Shown here: positions 33,295 to 42,278 of the stretch, piece by piece
Layout: each line of letters starts with the position of its first letter
Position numbering within the stretch: the first letter of the stretch is position 1
Origin: Microbacterium sp. 10M-3C3
GTDB taxonomy: Bacteria; Actinomycetota; Actinomycetes; Actinomycetales; Microbacteriaceae
DNA: 64,000 bases
NCBI RefSeq assembly: GCF_003931875.1
Contig: NZ_CP034245.1
Location: 1,116,001 to 1,180,000 of the forward strand
Direction of reading: 5' to 3'
The notes under the pieces: model-generated
What the model was told of the DNA's origin: nothing
Seen by the model: the letters and a program-made list of their open reading frames with translations, nothing else
Database searches by the model: none
Made by a program: the position numbers and the translations under genes

Positions 33295-35459
33295 CGCACC
33301 GCCCGCGCGCGGCGCTTGCGCTGCACTGTCGCCATCGTCTTGTCCTGCAGGTCGACCAGCGGCTGGCCGTCGGCGTCGACGCTGCGGCGCACCCATTCGC
33401 CGTCGCCCTGCAGGTGCCACGAGCTCGTGCCGTCGCTCATCGCGAGGTCGAACAGGTGCGACAGCTCGTCGATCTCGTCGGGCGCGACGACCCGCACGAG
33501 CGCCTCGACGCGGCGGTCGAGGTTGCGGTGCATCATGTCGGCGCTGCCGATGTAGACCTGCGGGTTGCCGTCGTTCTCGAACGCGAAGATGCGCGAGTGC
33601 TCGAGGTAGCGGCCCAGGATGCTGCGGACCGTGATGTTCTCGCTCAGGCCGGGCACGCCGGGCTTGAGCGAGCAGATGCCGCGCACCCACACGTCGATCG
33701 GCACGCCCGCCTGGCTCGCACGGTACAGCGCGTCGATGATCTGCTCGTCGACCATCGAGTTGACCTTGATGCGCACGCGCGCGGGCTTGCCCGCCTCGGC
33801 GTTGCGGCGCTCCTTGTCGATGAGGCGGATGAGGCCCTTGCGCAGGTGGAGGGGCGCGACGAGGAGGCGCTTGAACTTCTTCTCGATCGCGTAGCCGCTC
33901 AGCTCGTTGAACAGGCGCGTGAGGTCGCGACCGACCTCGTTGTCGACGGTGAACAGGCCGAAGTCCTCGTACAGCCGGCTCGTCTTGGGGTTGTAGTTGC
34001 CGGTGCCGACGTGGCTGTAGTGCCGCAGCACGCCGTCTTCCTCGCGGATGACGAGCGCGAGCTTGCAGTGCGTCTTCAGTCCGACGAGCCCGTACACGAC
34101 GTGCACGCCGGCCTTCTCGAGCTTGCGCGCCCACACGATGTTGTTCGCCTCGTCGAAGCGGGCCTTCACCTCGACGAGCGCGAGCACCTGCTTGCCCGCC
34201 TCGGCCGCGTCGATGAGGGCCTGCACGATCGGGCTGTCGCCCGACGTGCGGTACAGGGTCTGCTTGATGGCGAGCACGTGCGGGTCTTTCGCCGCCTGCT
34301 CCAGGAACGCCTGCACGCTCGTCGCGAACGACTCGTACGGGTGGTGCACGAGCACGTCGCCCTTGCGGATGGCCGCGAACACGTCGGCGCGGCCGTTCTG
34401 CTCGGGCGGCTGGAAGGCGACCGCCGTCTTCGGCACGTACGGGGGGTAGTGCAGGTCGGGCCGGTCGATGCGCGACAGGTCGAACAGGCCGCGGAGATCC
34501 AGCGGGCCGGGGAGACGGTAGACCTCCTGCTCGGTGATGTCGAGCTCGTTCAGCAGCAGGTCGAGCGTGAGATCGTCCATGTCGTCGGTGATCTCGAGAC
34601 GGATCGGGGGACCGAACCGGCGTCGCAGGAGCTCGGCCTCGAGGGCCTGGATGAGGTTCTCGGTCTCGTCCTCCTCGATCGTCACGTCCTCGTTGCGGGT
34701 GAGGCGGAAGGCGTGGTGGTCGAGCACCTCCATCCCCGGGAACAGGTCGCCGAGGTGGTTGGCGATGAGGTCTTCGAGCGGCAGGTAGCGCACCGCATCC
34801 GTGTCGCCCGGGATCTGCACGAACCGGGGGAGCATCGGCGGCACCTTCAGCCGGGCGAACTCCTGCCGGCCGGTGCGGGCGTTGCGCACGCGGATCGCGA
34901 GGTTCAGCGACAGGCCCGAGATGTACGGGAAAGGGTGGGCGGGGTCGACCGCGAGCGGCATGAGCACGGGGAAGACCTGCGCCTGGAAGTAGTCCGACAA
35001 CCGCTCGCGCGCGTCTTCGTCGAGCGTGTCCCACGACACGACCTCGATGCCGGCGGCGGCCAGGGCGGGGCGCACCTCGCCGGTCCACACGGCCGCGTGC
35101 CGCAGCTGCAGGCGGTGAGCCTCGGCGGAGATGTCGCCGAGCACGTCCTGCGGCGAGCGGCCGACGTTCGTGGGCACGGCCAGGCCCGTCAGGATGCGGC
35201 GCTTCAGGCCCGCGACGCGCACCATGAAGAACTCGTCGAGGTTGCTCGCGAAGATCGCGAGGAAGTTCGCGCGCTCGAGCGTCGGCAGGGTGGGGTCTTC
35301 GGCCAGCTCGAGCACGCGCTGATTGAAGGCGAGCCAGCTGATCTCGCGGTCGAGGTAGCGGTTCTCGGGGAGGGTGGCGTCGGCCGCCTCGACGGCCTCG
35401 TCGAAATCGTCGTCGTCGGCGTCACCGAGACCGGCGTCGAGAACGTCGTGTTCGATCAT
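33291..35459 (-). CDS. ppk: Polyphosphate kinase 1
   Basis: 722 residues from ATG 35459 (a GTG two codons upstream is also possible; neither has a clear Shine-Dalgarno). Domain order is as in PPK1: N domain ([19 protein letters not shown]), head domain, then two PLD-like catalytic domains with the autophosphorylated histidine in [15 protein letters not shown] and the second histidine in [14 protein letters not shown]. Makes inorganic polyphosphate from ATP reversibly. First gene of ppk-mutT1-PPTase, in a window full of phosphate genes. Confidence 0.96.
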   Translation of the reverse strand: MIEHDVLDAGLGDADDDDFDEAVEAADATLPENRYLDREISWLAFNQRVLELAEDPTLPTLERANFLAIFASNLDEFFMVRVAGLKRRILTGLAVPTNVGRSPQDVLGDISAEAHRLQLRHAAVWTGEVRPALAAAGIEVVSWDTLDEDARERLSDYFQAQVFPVLMPLAVDPAHPFPYISGLSLNLAIRVRNARTGRQEFARLKVPPMLPRFVQIPGDTDAVRYLPLEDLIANHLGDLFPGMEVLDHHAFRLTRNEDVTIEEDETENLIQALEAELLRRRFGPPIRLEITDDMDDLTLDLLLNELDITEQEVYRLPGPLDLRGLFDLSRIDRPDLHYPPYVPKTAVAFQPPEQNGRADVFAAIRKGDVLVHHPYESFATSVQAFLEQAAKDPHVLAIKQTLYRTSGDSPIVQALIDAAEAGKQVLALVEVKARFDEANNIVWARKLEKAGVHVVYGLVGLKTHCKLALVIREEDGVLRHYSHVGTGNYNPKTSRLYEDFGLFTVDNEVGRDLTRLFNELSGYAIEKKFKRLLVAPLHLRKGLIRLIDKERRNAEAGKPARVRIKVNSMVDEQIIDALYRASQAGVPIDVWVRGICSLKPGVPGLSENITVRSILGRYLEHSRIFAFENDGNPQVYIGSADMMHRNLDRRVEALVRVVAPDEIDELSHLFDLAMSDGTSSWHLQGDGEWVRRSVDADGQPLVDLQDKTMATVQRKRRARAVR

Positions 35460-35510
35460 CCCCACATCATTGCAGGGGAAGGTGTCGTCCGCGTGAAGGG
35501 TTGCCGTCGG

Positions 35511-36206
35511 TCAGGACGACGACCTGGACGGTGCGGGCAGCTGGTCGTCCTCGTAGACGTTGAAGCGGTAGCCGACGTTGCGCACCGTGCCGATGAGCTG
35601 CTCGAGGTCGCCGAGCTTCGCGCGCAGGCGTCGCACGTGCACGTCGACCGTGCGCGTGCCGCCGAAGTAGTCGTAACCCCACACCTCGCTGAGCAGCTGC
35701 TCGCGCGTGAAGACGCGGGAGGGGTGCGTGGCGAAGAAGTGCAGGAGCTGGAACTCCTTGTAGGTCAGGTCGAGCGGCTTGCCGTGCACCTTCGCGGAGT
35801 ACGACGACTCGTCGATCGAGATGCCCGAGGTCTGGATGCGGGTGGAGACCTGCTCCTTCGTCATCCGCCCGATCGCGAGCCGCACGCGGGCATCCACCTC
35901 GGCGGGGCCGGCGGTGACGAGGATCACGTCGTCGACACCCCAGTCGGTCGAGACGGCCGTCAGGCCGCCCTCGGTGACGATGAGCACGAGCGGAGCGTCG
36001 AGGCCTGTCGTGTTGAGGATCTTGCACAGCGACTTCGCGCCGACGAGGTCGATCCGCGCGTCGATGAAGATGACGTCGGCGCTGGGCGCGTTGACCAGCT
36101 GCGCCGGCTCGGCGGGGATCTGCCGCACGCGGTGGCTCAGCAGCTCGAGGGCAGGCAGGGGTGAGCCGCCGCCGTGGGCGGAGCTCAAGACGAGAAGCTG
36201 TGCCAA
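35511..36206 (-). CDS. GlnR-like OmpR-family transcriptional regulator
   Basis: 231 residues from a TTG (complement of 36204-36206) with GGGGAGG a few bases upstream; no ATG or GTG gives the family N-terminus MAQLLVLSS. The receiver-like domain (about 1-115) contains the GlnR-type phrases [22 protein letters not shown] and lacks a standard phosphoacceptor set. C-terminal winged helix about 130-220 ([33 protein letters not shown]). GlnR controls nitrogen genes and in some actinomycetes cross-talks with PhoP. No partner kinase, as expected. Confidence 0.88.
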   Translation of the reverse strand: MAQLLVLSSAHGGGSPLPALELLSHRVRQIPAEPAQLVNAPSADVIFIDARIDLVGAKSLCKILNTTGLDAPLVLIVTEGGLTAVSTDWGVDDVILVTAGPAEVDARVRLAIGRMTKEQVSTRIQTSGISIDESSYSAKVHGKPLDLTYKEFQLLHFFATHPSRVFTREQLLSEVWGYDYFGGTRTVDVHVRRLRAKLGDLEQLIGTVRNVGYRFNVYEDDQLPAPSRSSS

Positions 36207-36316
36207 CCGGACCTCCCCGACGCGCCGCGGCGCATCACCCCCACATCTTACGGTCCGCTGGGAGCGCGCCCGACGCGCGGATGCGGCGGCCCCCTCGTGT
36301 GCGCGAGAATGACGGC

Positions 36317-36607
36317 ATGTCCGTTCCGGAGCTGGCGCCGCGGCGCACGGTGTGGGGGATCGTTGCGGTGTGGCTCGTCGCCGCCGTCGCGGGGACGGCC
36401 GTCGGCATCTTCGTCCCCGAGGCGTGGCGCGCGGCATGGCTCGTGGTCGCCCTCAGCGGCAGCGTCATCCTCTCCTTCGGGGTGCAGCTGTGGTACGGCC
36501 GGTCGCAGGAGTTCATCGTGCGCGTCGCCGCGAGCTCGCTCGGGGCGCTGCTGGTCCTCGCCGTCATCAGCGCGGGGTTCGGGCTGGCCGCGATCGTTCC
36601 GGGATAG
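36317..36607 (+). CDS. Small membrane protein, three predicted helices
   Basis: 96 residues; helices at about 11-31, 36-53 and 70-94. Contains [29 protein letters not shown]. No named function recognised. Divergent from the GlnR-like gene with about 110 bases between them. Confidence 0.75.
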   Translation: MSVPELAPRRTVWGIVAVWLVAAVAGTAVGIFVPEAWRAAWLVVALSGSVILSFGVQLWYGRSQEFIVRVAASSLGALLVLAVISAGFGLAAIVPG

Positions 36608-36616
36608 AGTGGGCGC

Positions 36617-36730
36617 ATGGATCTGCTCGCGCTCGAAGTGTTCTTCGTGGGACTTCTCGGCCTCGCCTCCCTCGCGATCGTGTTCGTGTCGGCCGTCGTC
36701 GTGAAGAACCTGTACCGCGGCCAGCGCTGA
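36617..36730 (+). CDS. 37-residue single-helix membrane peptide
   Basis: ATG 36617 begins nine bases after the previous stop. Residues 4-29 (LALEVFFVGLLGLASLAI and on) form one hydrophobic helix, followed by a basic tail KNLYRGQR. Aromatic and basic ends fit a membrane-inserted microprotein. Codon use and third-position GC match coding sequence, and it is tightly nested between two genes. I believe similar short proteins occur in other Microbacteriaceae, from memory. Confidence 0.6.
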   Translation: MDLLALEVFFVGLLGLASLAIVFVSAVVVKNLYRGQR

Positions 36731-36744
36731 CGGCGGGTCGCATC

Positions 36745-37344
36745 GTGCGCGAACTGCCGACCGACCTGCCGGCCGACCTCGTTCCGCTCTCGTGGCTGGT
36801 CGGCGTGTGGGAGGGCACCGGGGTGCTCGACTACGAGGCCGCCGGCACGCACTTCTCCGGTGAGTTCGCCCACCGCGTGAGCTTCAGCCACGACGGCGGC
36901 GACTACCTGAACTACACCGCCGGCGCGTGGCTGCTCGACGGCGAGGAGCGTCGTCCGCTCGTCGCCGAGATGGGCTACTGGCGCCTGAGCCGCGCCGCCG
37001 CCGACACCGACGCCGGGCCGGGTCTCCTCCCCGCCGTCGCGACGGGCGCCGCGCGAACGGTCGACGACGTCGAGGCGCTCCGCAACGACGACGGCGGCTT
37101 CGACATCGAGGTGTCCCTCGTGCACGCCGACGGCGTCAGCGAGCTCTACCTCGGGCAGGTGCGCGGCCCGCGCATCGACATCGCGACCGACGCCGTGGTG
37201 CGCACCGCGAGCGCGAAGACCTACGCCGCCGCCACCCGCATGTACGGCCTCGTCGAGAACCACCTGCTGTGGGCGTGGGACATCGCCGCGCTCGGCGGCG
37301 AGCTCGCCTCGCACGCGTCCGCACGACTCGCACGGGTGGAGTGA
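36745..37344 (+). CDS. Nitrobindin-like heme-binding beta-barrel protein
   Basis: 199 residues; GTG 36745 is the first start after the previous stop. The N-terminal motif SWLVGVWEGTG (about 17-27) and the C-terminal pattern ALGGELASHASARLARVE, with the histidine that would bind heme iron, are those of the nitrobindin (THAP4-like/DUF1794) family. Members bind heme and detoxify peroxynitrite or handle NO. Stop is two bases before the next ATG. Confidence 0.87.
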   Translation: MRELPTDLPADLVPLSWLVGVWEGTGVLDYEAAGTHFSGEFAHRVSFSHDGGDYLNYTAGAWLLDGEERRPLVAEMGYWRLSRAAADTDAGPGLLPAVATGAARTVDDVEALRNDDGGFDIEVSLVHADGVSELYLGQVRGPRIDIATDAVVRTASAKTYAAATRMYGLVENHLLWAWDIAALGGELASHASARLARVE

Positions 37345-37346
37345 CC

Positions 37347-38441
37347 ATGGCCGAGCTGCGCGAGATCCCCGGCGCCGTCGTCGACGAGCGCGGACTGCGT
37401 CATCTCGGCTCGCCGCTGAGCGAGCAGCGCGCGCTCGCCGCGGGTCGCGCGGCGGTCCCGCTCGGCGACCGCCTGGTCGTCACCGTCGGCGGCGAAGACC
37501 GGCTCACGTGGCTCGACTCGCTGTCGTCGCAGGCGCTCGCGGCCCTTCCGGCCGGCGTCAGCACCGAGCTGCTGATCCTCGACCCGCAGGGGCACGTCGA
37601 GCACGCCGCATCCGTCGTCGACGACGGCGCGACGACATGGCTCATCGCGGATGCTCCGGATGCCCCCGGCCTGCTCGCGTGGCTGCAGAAGATGCGCTTC
37701 CGGCTGCGCGTGGAGATCGCCCTCCGCGACGACCTCGCGGTGGTCGGCGGCACGGCCGAAGCCGTCGACGCGGCCGTGGCCGCCGACGAGCGGCTCGCAC
37801 TGTGGCGCGACCCGTGGCCCGCGGTCTCGCCGGGCGGCTGGGCGTACGGCGTCGTCGCCGAGCACCCCGGCGTCGATCGCGACTGGGCCGAGGCGATCGT
37901 GCCCGCCGACGCCGTCGCGCGGCTCGCGGACGAGGCGATCGCGGGCACGCGCTCGCTCGCGGGGCTCGACGCCGCCGAGGCGCTGCGGATCGCGGCGTGG
38001 CGGCCGCGGATCTCCGTCGACGCCGACGAGCGCGTGCTGCCGCACGAGCTGGACTGGCTGCGCACCGCGGTGCATCTGAGCAAGGGCTGCTACCGCGGCC
38101 AGGAGACCGTCGCGAAGGTGCACAACCTCGGGCGCCCGCCGCGGCGGCTCGTCGCCCTCCACCTGGACGGCAGCGACAGCGTGCTGCCCGCCCGCGGCGA
38201 CGCTGTGCGGGTGGGCGATGACGTCGTCGGCGCGGTGACCTCGGCGGCGTGGCACCACGAGGACGGCCCGATCGCGCTCGCCGTCGTCAAGCGCACCGCC
38301 CCGCAGGACGCCGACCTCGTCGTCGACACGGCCGAGGGGCCCGTCGCCGCCGCACAGCAGGTCGTCGTCCCCTCCGATGCCGGCGCGACCGCGTCGGTGC
38401 CGCGTCTGCCGCGGCTCGGCCGGCGCACCACGGCGGGATGA
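37347..38441 (+). CDS. ygfZ: Folate-binding protein YgfZ/GcvT family
   Basis: 364 residues. Tetrahydrofolate-dependent helper of iron-sulfur enzyme maintenance. The family signature KGCYRGQETVAK (about 248-259) is intact, including the conserved cysteine. N-terminal GcvT-like folate domain reads DRLTWLDSLSSQAL. It follows the nitrobindin gene and overlaps the next by four bases. Confidence 0.93.
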   Translation: MAELREIPGAVVDERGLRHLGSPLSEQRALAAGRAAVPLGDRLVVTVGGEDRLTWLDSLSSQALAALPAGVSTELLILDPQGHVEHAASVVDDGATTWLIADAPDAPGLLAWLQKMRFRLRVEIALRDDLAVVGGTAEAVDAAVAADERLALWRDPWPAVSPGGWAYGVVAEHPGVDRDWAEAIVPADAVARLADEAIAGTRSLAGLDAAEALRIAAWRPRISVDADERVLPHELDWLRTAVHLSKGCYRGQETVAKVHNLGRPPRRLVALHLDGSDSVLPARGDAVRVGDDVVGAVTSAAWHHEDGPIALAVVKRTAPQDADLVVDTAEGPVAAAQQVVVPSDAGATASVPRLPRLGRRTTAG

Positions 38442-39547
38442 CCGAGGCCGAGCCGCCGACCACCACGACGGCCGTCGACGCGCGATGGCGCTCGCGCGTG
38501 CATCCGCGCAACGGCTGGCGCCGCATCCGGGAGTCGTGGGTCGCGATCGTCCAGATCGTCGTTGCCGCCACGGCCGCGTACGCGATCGCGCACTTCGGGC
38601 TCGGCCACGCGATGCCGCTCCTCGCGGCGACGGTGACGCTCTCGAGCCTCGGGCTCGTGCGCGACGCGCGGCCGCGCCAGGTCGCCGAGACGGTGGCGGG
38701 GATGCTGCTGGGCATTCTCCTCGCCGAGGTCATCGTGCTCGTCCTCGGCGGCGGGTGGTGGCAGCTGGCCGTCGCGCTCGCGGTCACCCTCGTCGTCGCG
38801 CGTGGGGTGTCGCCGCAGCCGGGCTTCGCGATCGCCGCCGCGATCCAGGCGCTCATCGTGCTCATCCTCCCCGGGGGCGCGCCGTTCTCCCGGCTGCTGG
38901 ACGGGGTCGTCGGGGGAGTGATGGCGCTCGCCGTCACCGCCCTCCTCCCGCGCAGCGCGGTGCGCGCCGAGCTCCGCGACGGGGCGGCGCTGTTCGCGGC
39001 CTACGACGACGCGGCCGCGGCCGTGGTCCAGGGCCTCCGCCGCGGCGACCGACGCCGTGCCGAGCGAGGGCTGGAGAAGGCGCGGGCGCTCGACATGCCG
39101 CTCGAGCAGTGGCAGTCCTCGCTCGAGTCGGGACTGTCCGTCGCGCGCATCTCGCCGGTGCTGCGGCGCCAGCGCGCCGAGCTCGAGCGCCACGAGCGCG
39201 TGCGGCGGGCGATGGATCTCGCGGTGCGGAACCTCCGCGTCATCGCGCGCAGCGCCGCCTACGCGACCGAGGACGGCGCGCCCCGCCCGGTCGCCGCAGA
39301 GCTCCTCGCCGACCTCGCGCGGGGGGCGCGGGTGATCGGCGACGGGCTCGCCGACATCAGCGCCGAGCCGGCCGCGCGCGAGACGCTGCGGGCGGTCGCG
39401 GCACGCCTGGACCCGGCCGCCGTGCTTCCCGGCGCCGGCGTCACCGATCAGAACATCGTGACGGCGATGCGGCCGCTCGCCGTGGACCTGCTCACCGCGA
39501 CCGGGATGCCGTTCGAGCAGGCCCGCCGGATGGTGCCGCGGGTCTGA
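38438..39547 (+). CDS. FUSC-like aromatic-acid-exporter type membrane protein
   Basis: 369 residues. About six helices between residues 33 and 170 (QIVVAATAAYAIAHF, LLAATVTLSSLGLV), then a long cytoplasmic helical region rich in Glu/Arg (about 175-340). This arrangement fits the FUSC/aromatic acid exporter family, but the substrate is unknown. ATG 38438 overlaps the ygfZ stop. Confidence 0.8.
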   Translation: MTEAEPPTTTTAVDARWRSRVHPRNGWRRIRESWVAIVQIVVAATAAYAIAHFGLGHAMPLLAATVTLSSLGLVRDARPRQVAETVAGMLLGILLAEVIVLVLGGGWWQLAVALAVTLVVARGVSPQPGFAIAAAIQALIVLILPGGAPFSRLLDGVVGGVMALAVTALLPRSAVRAELRDGAALFAAYDDAAAAVVQGLRRGDRRRAERGLEKARALDMPLEQWQSSLESGLSVARISPVLRRQRAELERHERVRRAMDLAVRNLRVIARSAAYATEDGAPRPVAAELLADLARGARVIGDGLADISAEPAARETLRAVAARLDPAAVLPGAGVTDQNIVTAMRPLAVDLLTATGMPFEQARRMVPRV

Positions 39548-39572
39548 CCGGCCGCCGGCCCTGCGCCGCGAC

Positions 39573-40385
39573 TCAGCCTGGGGCGACGGCCGACCACGGC
39601 ACGCCGACCTCGCCGAGCCGCCAGCGGGCGCGGCCGAGCAGCGGCCAGCCCCGCGCCGTCATCGCCTCGAGCGTCGTGCGCCACCGGTGCACGGGCCCGA
39701 ACGGCGCGACCGAGGCGGCTCGGCGCCACTCCGCGTCGAGGTCGGCGAGCATCTCGTGCACGCGCTCGCCCGGAACGTTGCGGTGGATGAGCGCCTTCGG
39801 AAGTCGCTCCGCGGCGATGGACGGGGCCTCCAGGCCCGCGAGGCGCAACGAGATCGTGAGCGTGCGGGGCGCCGCATCCGCCCCCACGGCGACCCACGTC
39901 GCGATCCGGCCGAGTTCGTCGCACGTGCCCTCGACGAGCAGGCCGTCGGGCGAGAGCCGCGCGCACAGCCGCTCCCACGCGGGCGCGACGTCGGCCTCCT
40001 CGTACTGGCGGAGGACGTTCATCGCGCGGATGACGTCCGCGCGGACGGGAACGTCGCCGCCCGGGGGAAGGGGCAGCTCGAACCCGCCGCGCACGAACGC
40101 GACCGACGCGCGCACCGCCGCATCCTGCCGCTCGAGCTGGGCGCGCGCCCGCGCGACTCGGTCGGGGTCGATCTCGACGCCGACCACGCGCACGTCGGGG
40201 CGGACCGCCGCCAGCCGCGCCCGCAGCTCGAGGGTCGTCACGGCGCTCGCCCCGAAGCCGAGGTCGGCCACGAGCGGATGGGCGGCGCGGCGCAGGACGG
40301 GCAGGCGCGCGATCCACCGGTCGACGCGGCGCAGCCGGTTGGTGCCCGTCGTGCCGCGCGTGACCTGTCCCACCGGCGTCCGCAT
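39573..40385 (-). CDS. Class I SAM-dependent methyltransferase
   Basis: 270 residues. SAM-binding motif I is VADLGFGASAVTTLELR (about 39-55), with acidic loop VVGVEIDPDRVARAR following. Substrate not recognisable. Convergent with the FUSC-like gene; the start ATG 40385 is 60 bases from the divergent gpmA start, which leaves a short shared promoter region. Confidence 0.82.
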   Translation of the reverse strand: MRTPVGQVTRGTTGTNRLRRVDRWIARLPVLRRAAHPLVADLGFGASAVTTLELRARLAAVRPDVRVVGVEIDPDRVARARAQLERQDAAVRASVAFVRGGFELPLPPGGDVPVRADVIRAMNVLRQYEEADVAPAWERLCARLSPDGLLVEGTCDELGRIATWVAVGADAAPRTLTISLRLAGLEAPSIAAERLPKALIHRNVPGERVHEMLADLDAEWRRAASVAPFGPVHRWRTTLEAMTARGWPLLGRARWRLGEVGVPWSAVAPG

Positions 40386-40445
40386 GCCCCCATGATGCCC
40401 CAGGCGGGGCCGGAGCCGACGGCCCGCGATCGATAGGATGGCGGC

Positions 40446-41195
40446 ATGACCGCGCCCTACACGTTGATCCTCCTGCGCCACGGCCAGAGCGAGTGGAATG
40501 AGCTGAACCTCTTCACCGGATGGGTCGACGTCCGGCTCACCGACCAGGGCAAGGCCGAGGCCCAGCGCGGCGGCGAGCTGCTCGCCGAGTCGGGGCTCCT
40601 GCCCGACGTGCTGCACACCTCGGTGCTCTCGCGGGCGATCCAGACCGCGAACATCGCCCTCGACGCCGCCGACCGGCTGTGGATCCCGGTCAAGCGCTCG
40701 TGGCGCCTCAACGAGCGTCACTACGGCGCGCTGCAGGGGAAGGACAAGGCGCAGACCCTCGAGGAGTTCGGACCCGAGCAGTTCCAGCTGTGGCGCCGCT
40801 CGTTCGACGTGCCGCCGCCGCCCCTCCCCGCCGACGACGAGTACAGCCAGGTGGGCGACGCCCGCTACGCCGGCATCGACGGCGAGGTGCCGCACACCGA
40901 GTCGCTCAAGCTCGTGATCGACCGCCTCCTGCCGTACTGGGACTCGCACATCGTGCCCGATCTCACCGCGGGGAAGACCGTGCTCGTCACGGCGCACGGC
41001 AACTCGCTGCGCGGGCTGGTCAAGCACCTGGAGGGCATCAGCGACGAAGACATCGCGGCGCTGAACATCCCCACCGGCATCCCGCTCGTCTACAAGCTCG
41101 ACGGCAACCTCAAGCCGCTCGGCCCGGGCGCCTACCTCGACCCCGAGGCCGCTGCGGCCGGTGTCGCCGCGGTCGCTGCGCAGGGCCGCAAGTAA
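40446..41195 (+). CDS. gpmA: 2,3-bisphosphoglycerate-dependent phosphoglycerate mutase
   Basis: 249 residues. Interconverts 3- and 2-phosphoglycerate in glycolysis. Phosphohistidine motif [18 protein letters not shown] at about 8-25; the second histidine is in [21 protein letters not shown] and [15 protein letters not shown] are typical of the dPGM subclass. Followed by a strong terminator. Confidence 0.96.
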   Translation: MTAPYTLILLRHGQSEWNELNLFTGWVDVRLTDQGKAEAQRGGELLAESGLLPDVLHTSVLSRAIQTANIALDAADRLWIPVKRSWRLNERHYGALQGKDKAQTLEEFGPEQFQLWRRSFDVPPPPLPADDEYSQVGDARYAGIDGEVPHTESLKLVIDRLLPYWDSHIVPDLTAGKTVLVTAHGNSLRGLVKHLEGISDEDIAALNIPTGIPLVYKLDGNLKPLGPGAYLDPEAAAAGVAAVAAQGRK

Positions 41196-41386
41196 CAGCG
41201 GTCCCGCCTTCGTCCAAAGGCTGCTCGCCGCGGCGGCACGCCGGACGACTCCGGTGTGCCCGAAACACCGCTCGGACGGCGGGCACGCCGGCATCTCCGG
41301 ACCCGGCCCCGGCGATTCGGCCGAACGGGCAGTCTTTCGGCTCGGGTCGGGTCGGGGCCGGGACGGACGGGGCGACCACGCCGGGA

Positions 41387-41428
41387 ACGACGAAGGGGCG
41401 GATGCTGCAGCATCCGCCCCTTCGTCGT
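41387..41428. terminator. Perfect 42-base palindrome between gpmA and phoU
   Basis: The sequence is exactly self-complementary around 41407/41408, with arms ACGACGAAGGGGCGGATGC and its complement. It lies between convergent gpmA (+) and phoU (-) and can terminate both. 41196-41386 is otherwise GC-rich spacer without a gene. Confidence 0.85.
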
Positions 41429-41436
41429 GTCGAGAT

Positions 41437-42111
41437 CTACTCGGCGTGGGCGGCGACGACGGTCGGGTCGGCGGCCCAGTCGCCCGTCGCGAGGTAGACG
41501 ACCTTCTTGGCGACCGAGACGGCGTGGTCGGCGAAGCGCTCGTGGTAGCGGCTGGCGAGCGTCGCGTCGACCGTGGCCATCGCCTCGCCCTTCCAGTTCT
41601 CGCCGAGCACCTTCTCGAACACGCTGATGTGCAGCTCGTCGATCGCGTCGTCGTCGTTGCGGATCTCCTCCGCAAGGGCGAGGTTCTCGGTGCGCAGCAG
41701 CTCCGACAGCTTCTGCGAGACCGACACGTCGAGCTGGCCCATCCGCAGGAACGTGTGCTTGAGGCCCTTGGGGATCGCGCGCTCGGGGAAGCGCGAGCGC
41801 GCGAGCTGCGCGATGTGCTCCGCCATGTCGCCCATCCGCTCGAGCGAGGCGCTCACGCGCAGGGCGGTGACGACGATGCGCAGGTCGCGTGCGACGGGCT
41901 GCTGGCGCGCGAGGATCTCGATCGCGAGCTCGTCCAGCGCGACGGCCTTCTCGTCGATGATGCGGTCGGCCTCGATCACCTCTTCGGCGAGCCCGACGTC
42001 GCTCGACGAGAACGCGCGGGTCGCACGGTCGATGGCGACGGTGACGAGATCGGCGATCTCGACGAGACGCCCCTGCACGTCCTCGAGCGACTGGTGGAAG
42101 ACTTCGCGCAT
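41437..42111 (-). CDS. phoU: Phosphate uptake and signalling regulator PhoU
   Basis: 224 residues, all helical, with two PhoU repeats; metal-cluster acidic motifs appear as EADRIIDEKAVALDE and ASLERMGDMAEH in the first and NDDDAIDELH and ADHAVSVAKK in the second. PhoU restrains the SenX3-like kinase and the Pst transporter when phosphate is plentiful. Divergent from senX3 as in mycobacteria. Confidence 0.95.
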   Translation of the reverse strand: MREVFHQSLEDVQGRLVEIADLVTVAIDRATRAFSSSDVGLAEEVIEADRIIDEKAVALDELAIEILARQQPVARDLRIVVTALRVSASLERMGDMAEHIAQLARSRFPERAIPKGLKHTFLRMGQLDVSVSQKLSELLRTENLALAEEIRNDDDAIDELHISVFEKVLGENWKGEAMATVDATLASRYHERFADHAVSVAKKVVYLATGDWAADPTVVAAHAE

Positions 42112-42165
42112 CCGGTGTGACCTCCTGGGTGAGCGCGCGGCGCACCTGCCGCGACCCTGGCGATT

Positions 42166-42184
42166 GTTTACCTCGCCGGTGAAC
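42166..42184. promoter_or_regulatory. RegX3/PHO-like inverted half-sites in the phoU-senX3 region
   Basis: GTTTACC (42166-42172) and GGTGAAC (42178-42184) form an inverted pair with five bases between. Each is a PHO-box half-site. It sits midway between the divergent starts and would allow RegX3 autoregulation. Geometry differs from the direct repeat at pstS. Confidence 0.55.
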
Positions 42185-42278
42185 GGACGGTGCCTCGGAA
42201 GTGAATAGTAGCCTCCCGCTGGCCCCGGCAGCCCTGTCGTGGCCAGAGCCGCCGGGCGCGTGACCGTACGCTGGAGGC

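Noticed and set aside
32356..35088. A single long minus frame joining antisense-like ppk sequence to the Nudix gene
   Set aside because: Only the part from 33294 has family motifs; upstream it is an out-of-frame reading of ppk.
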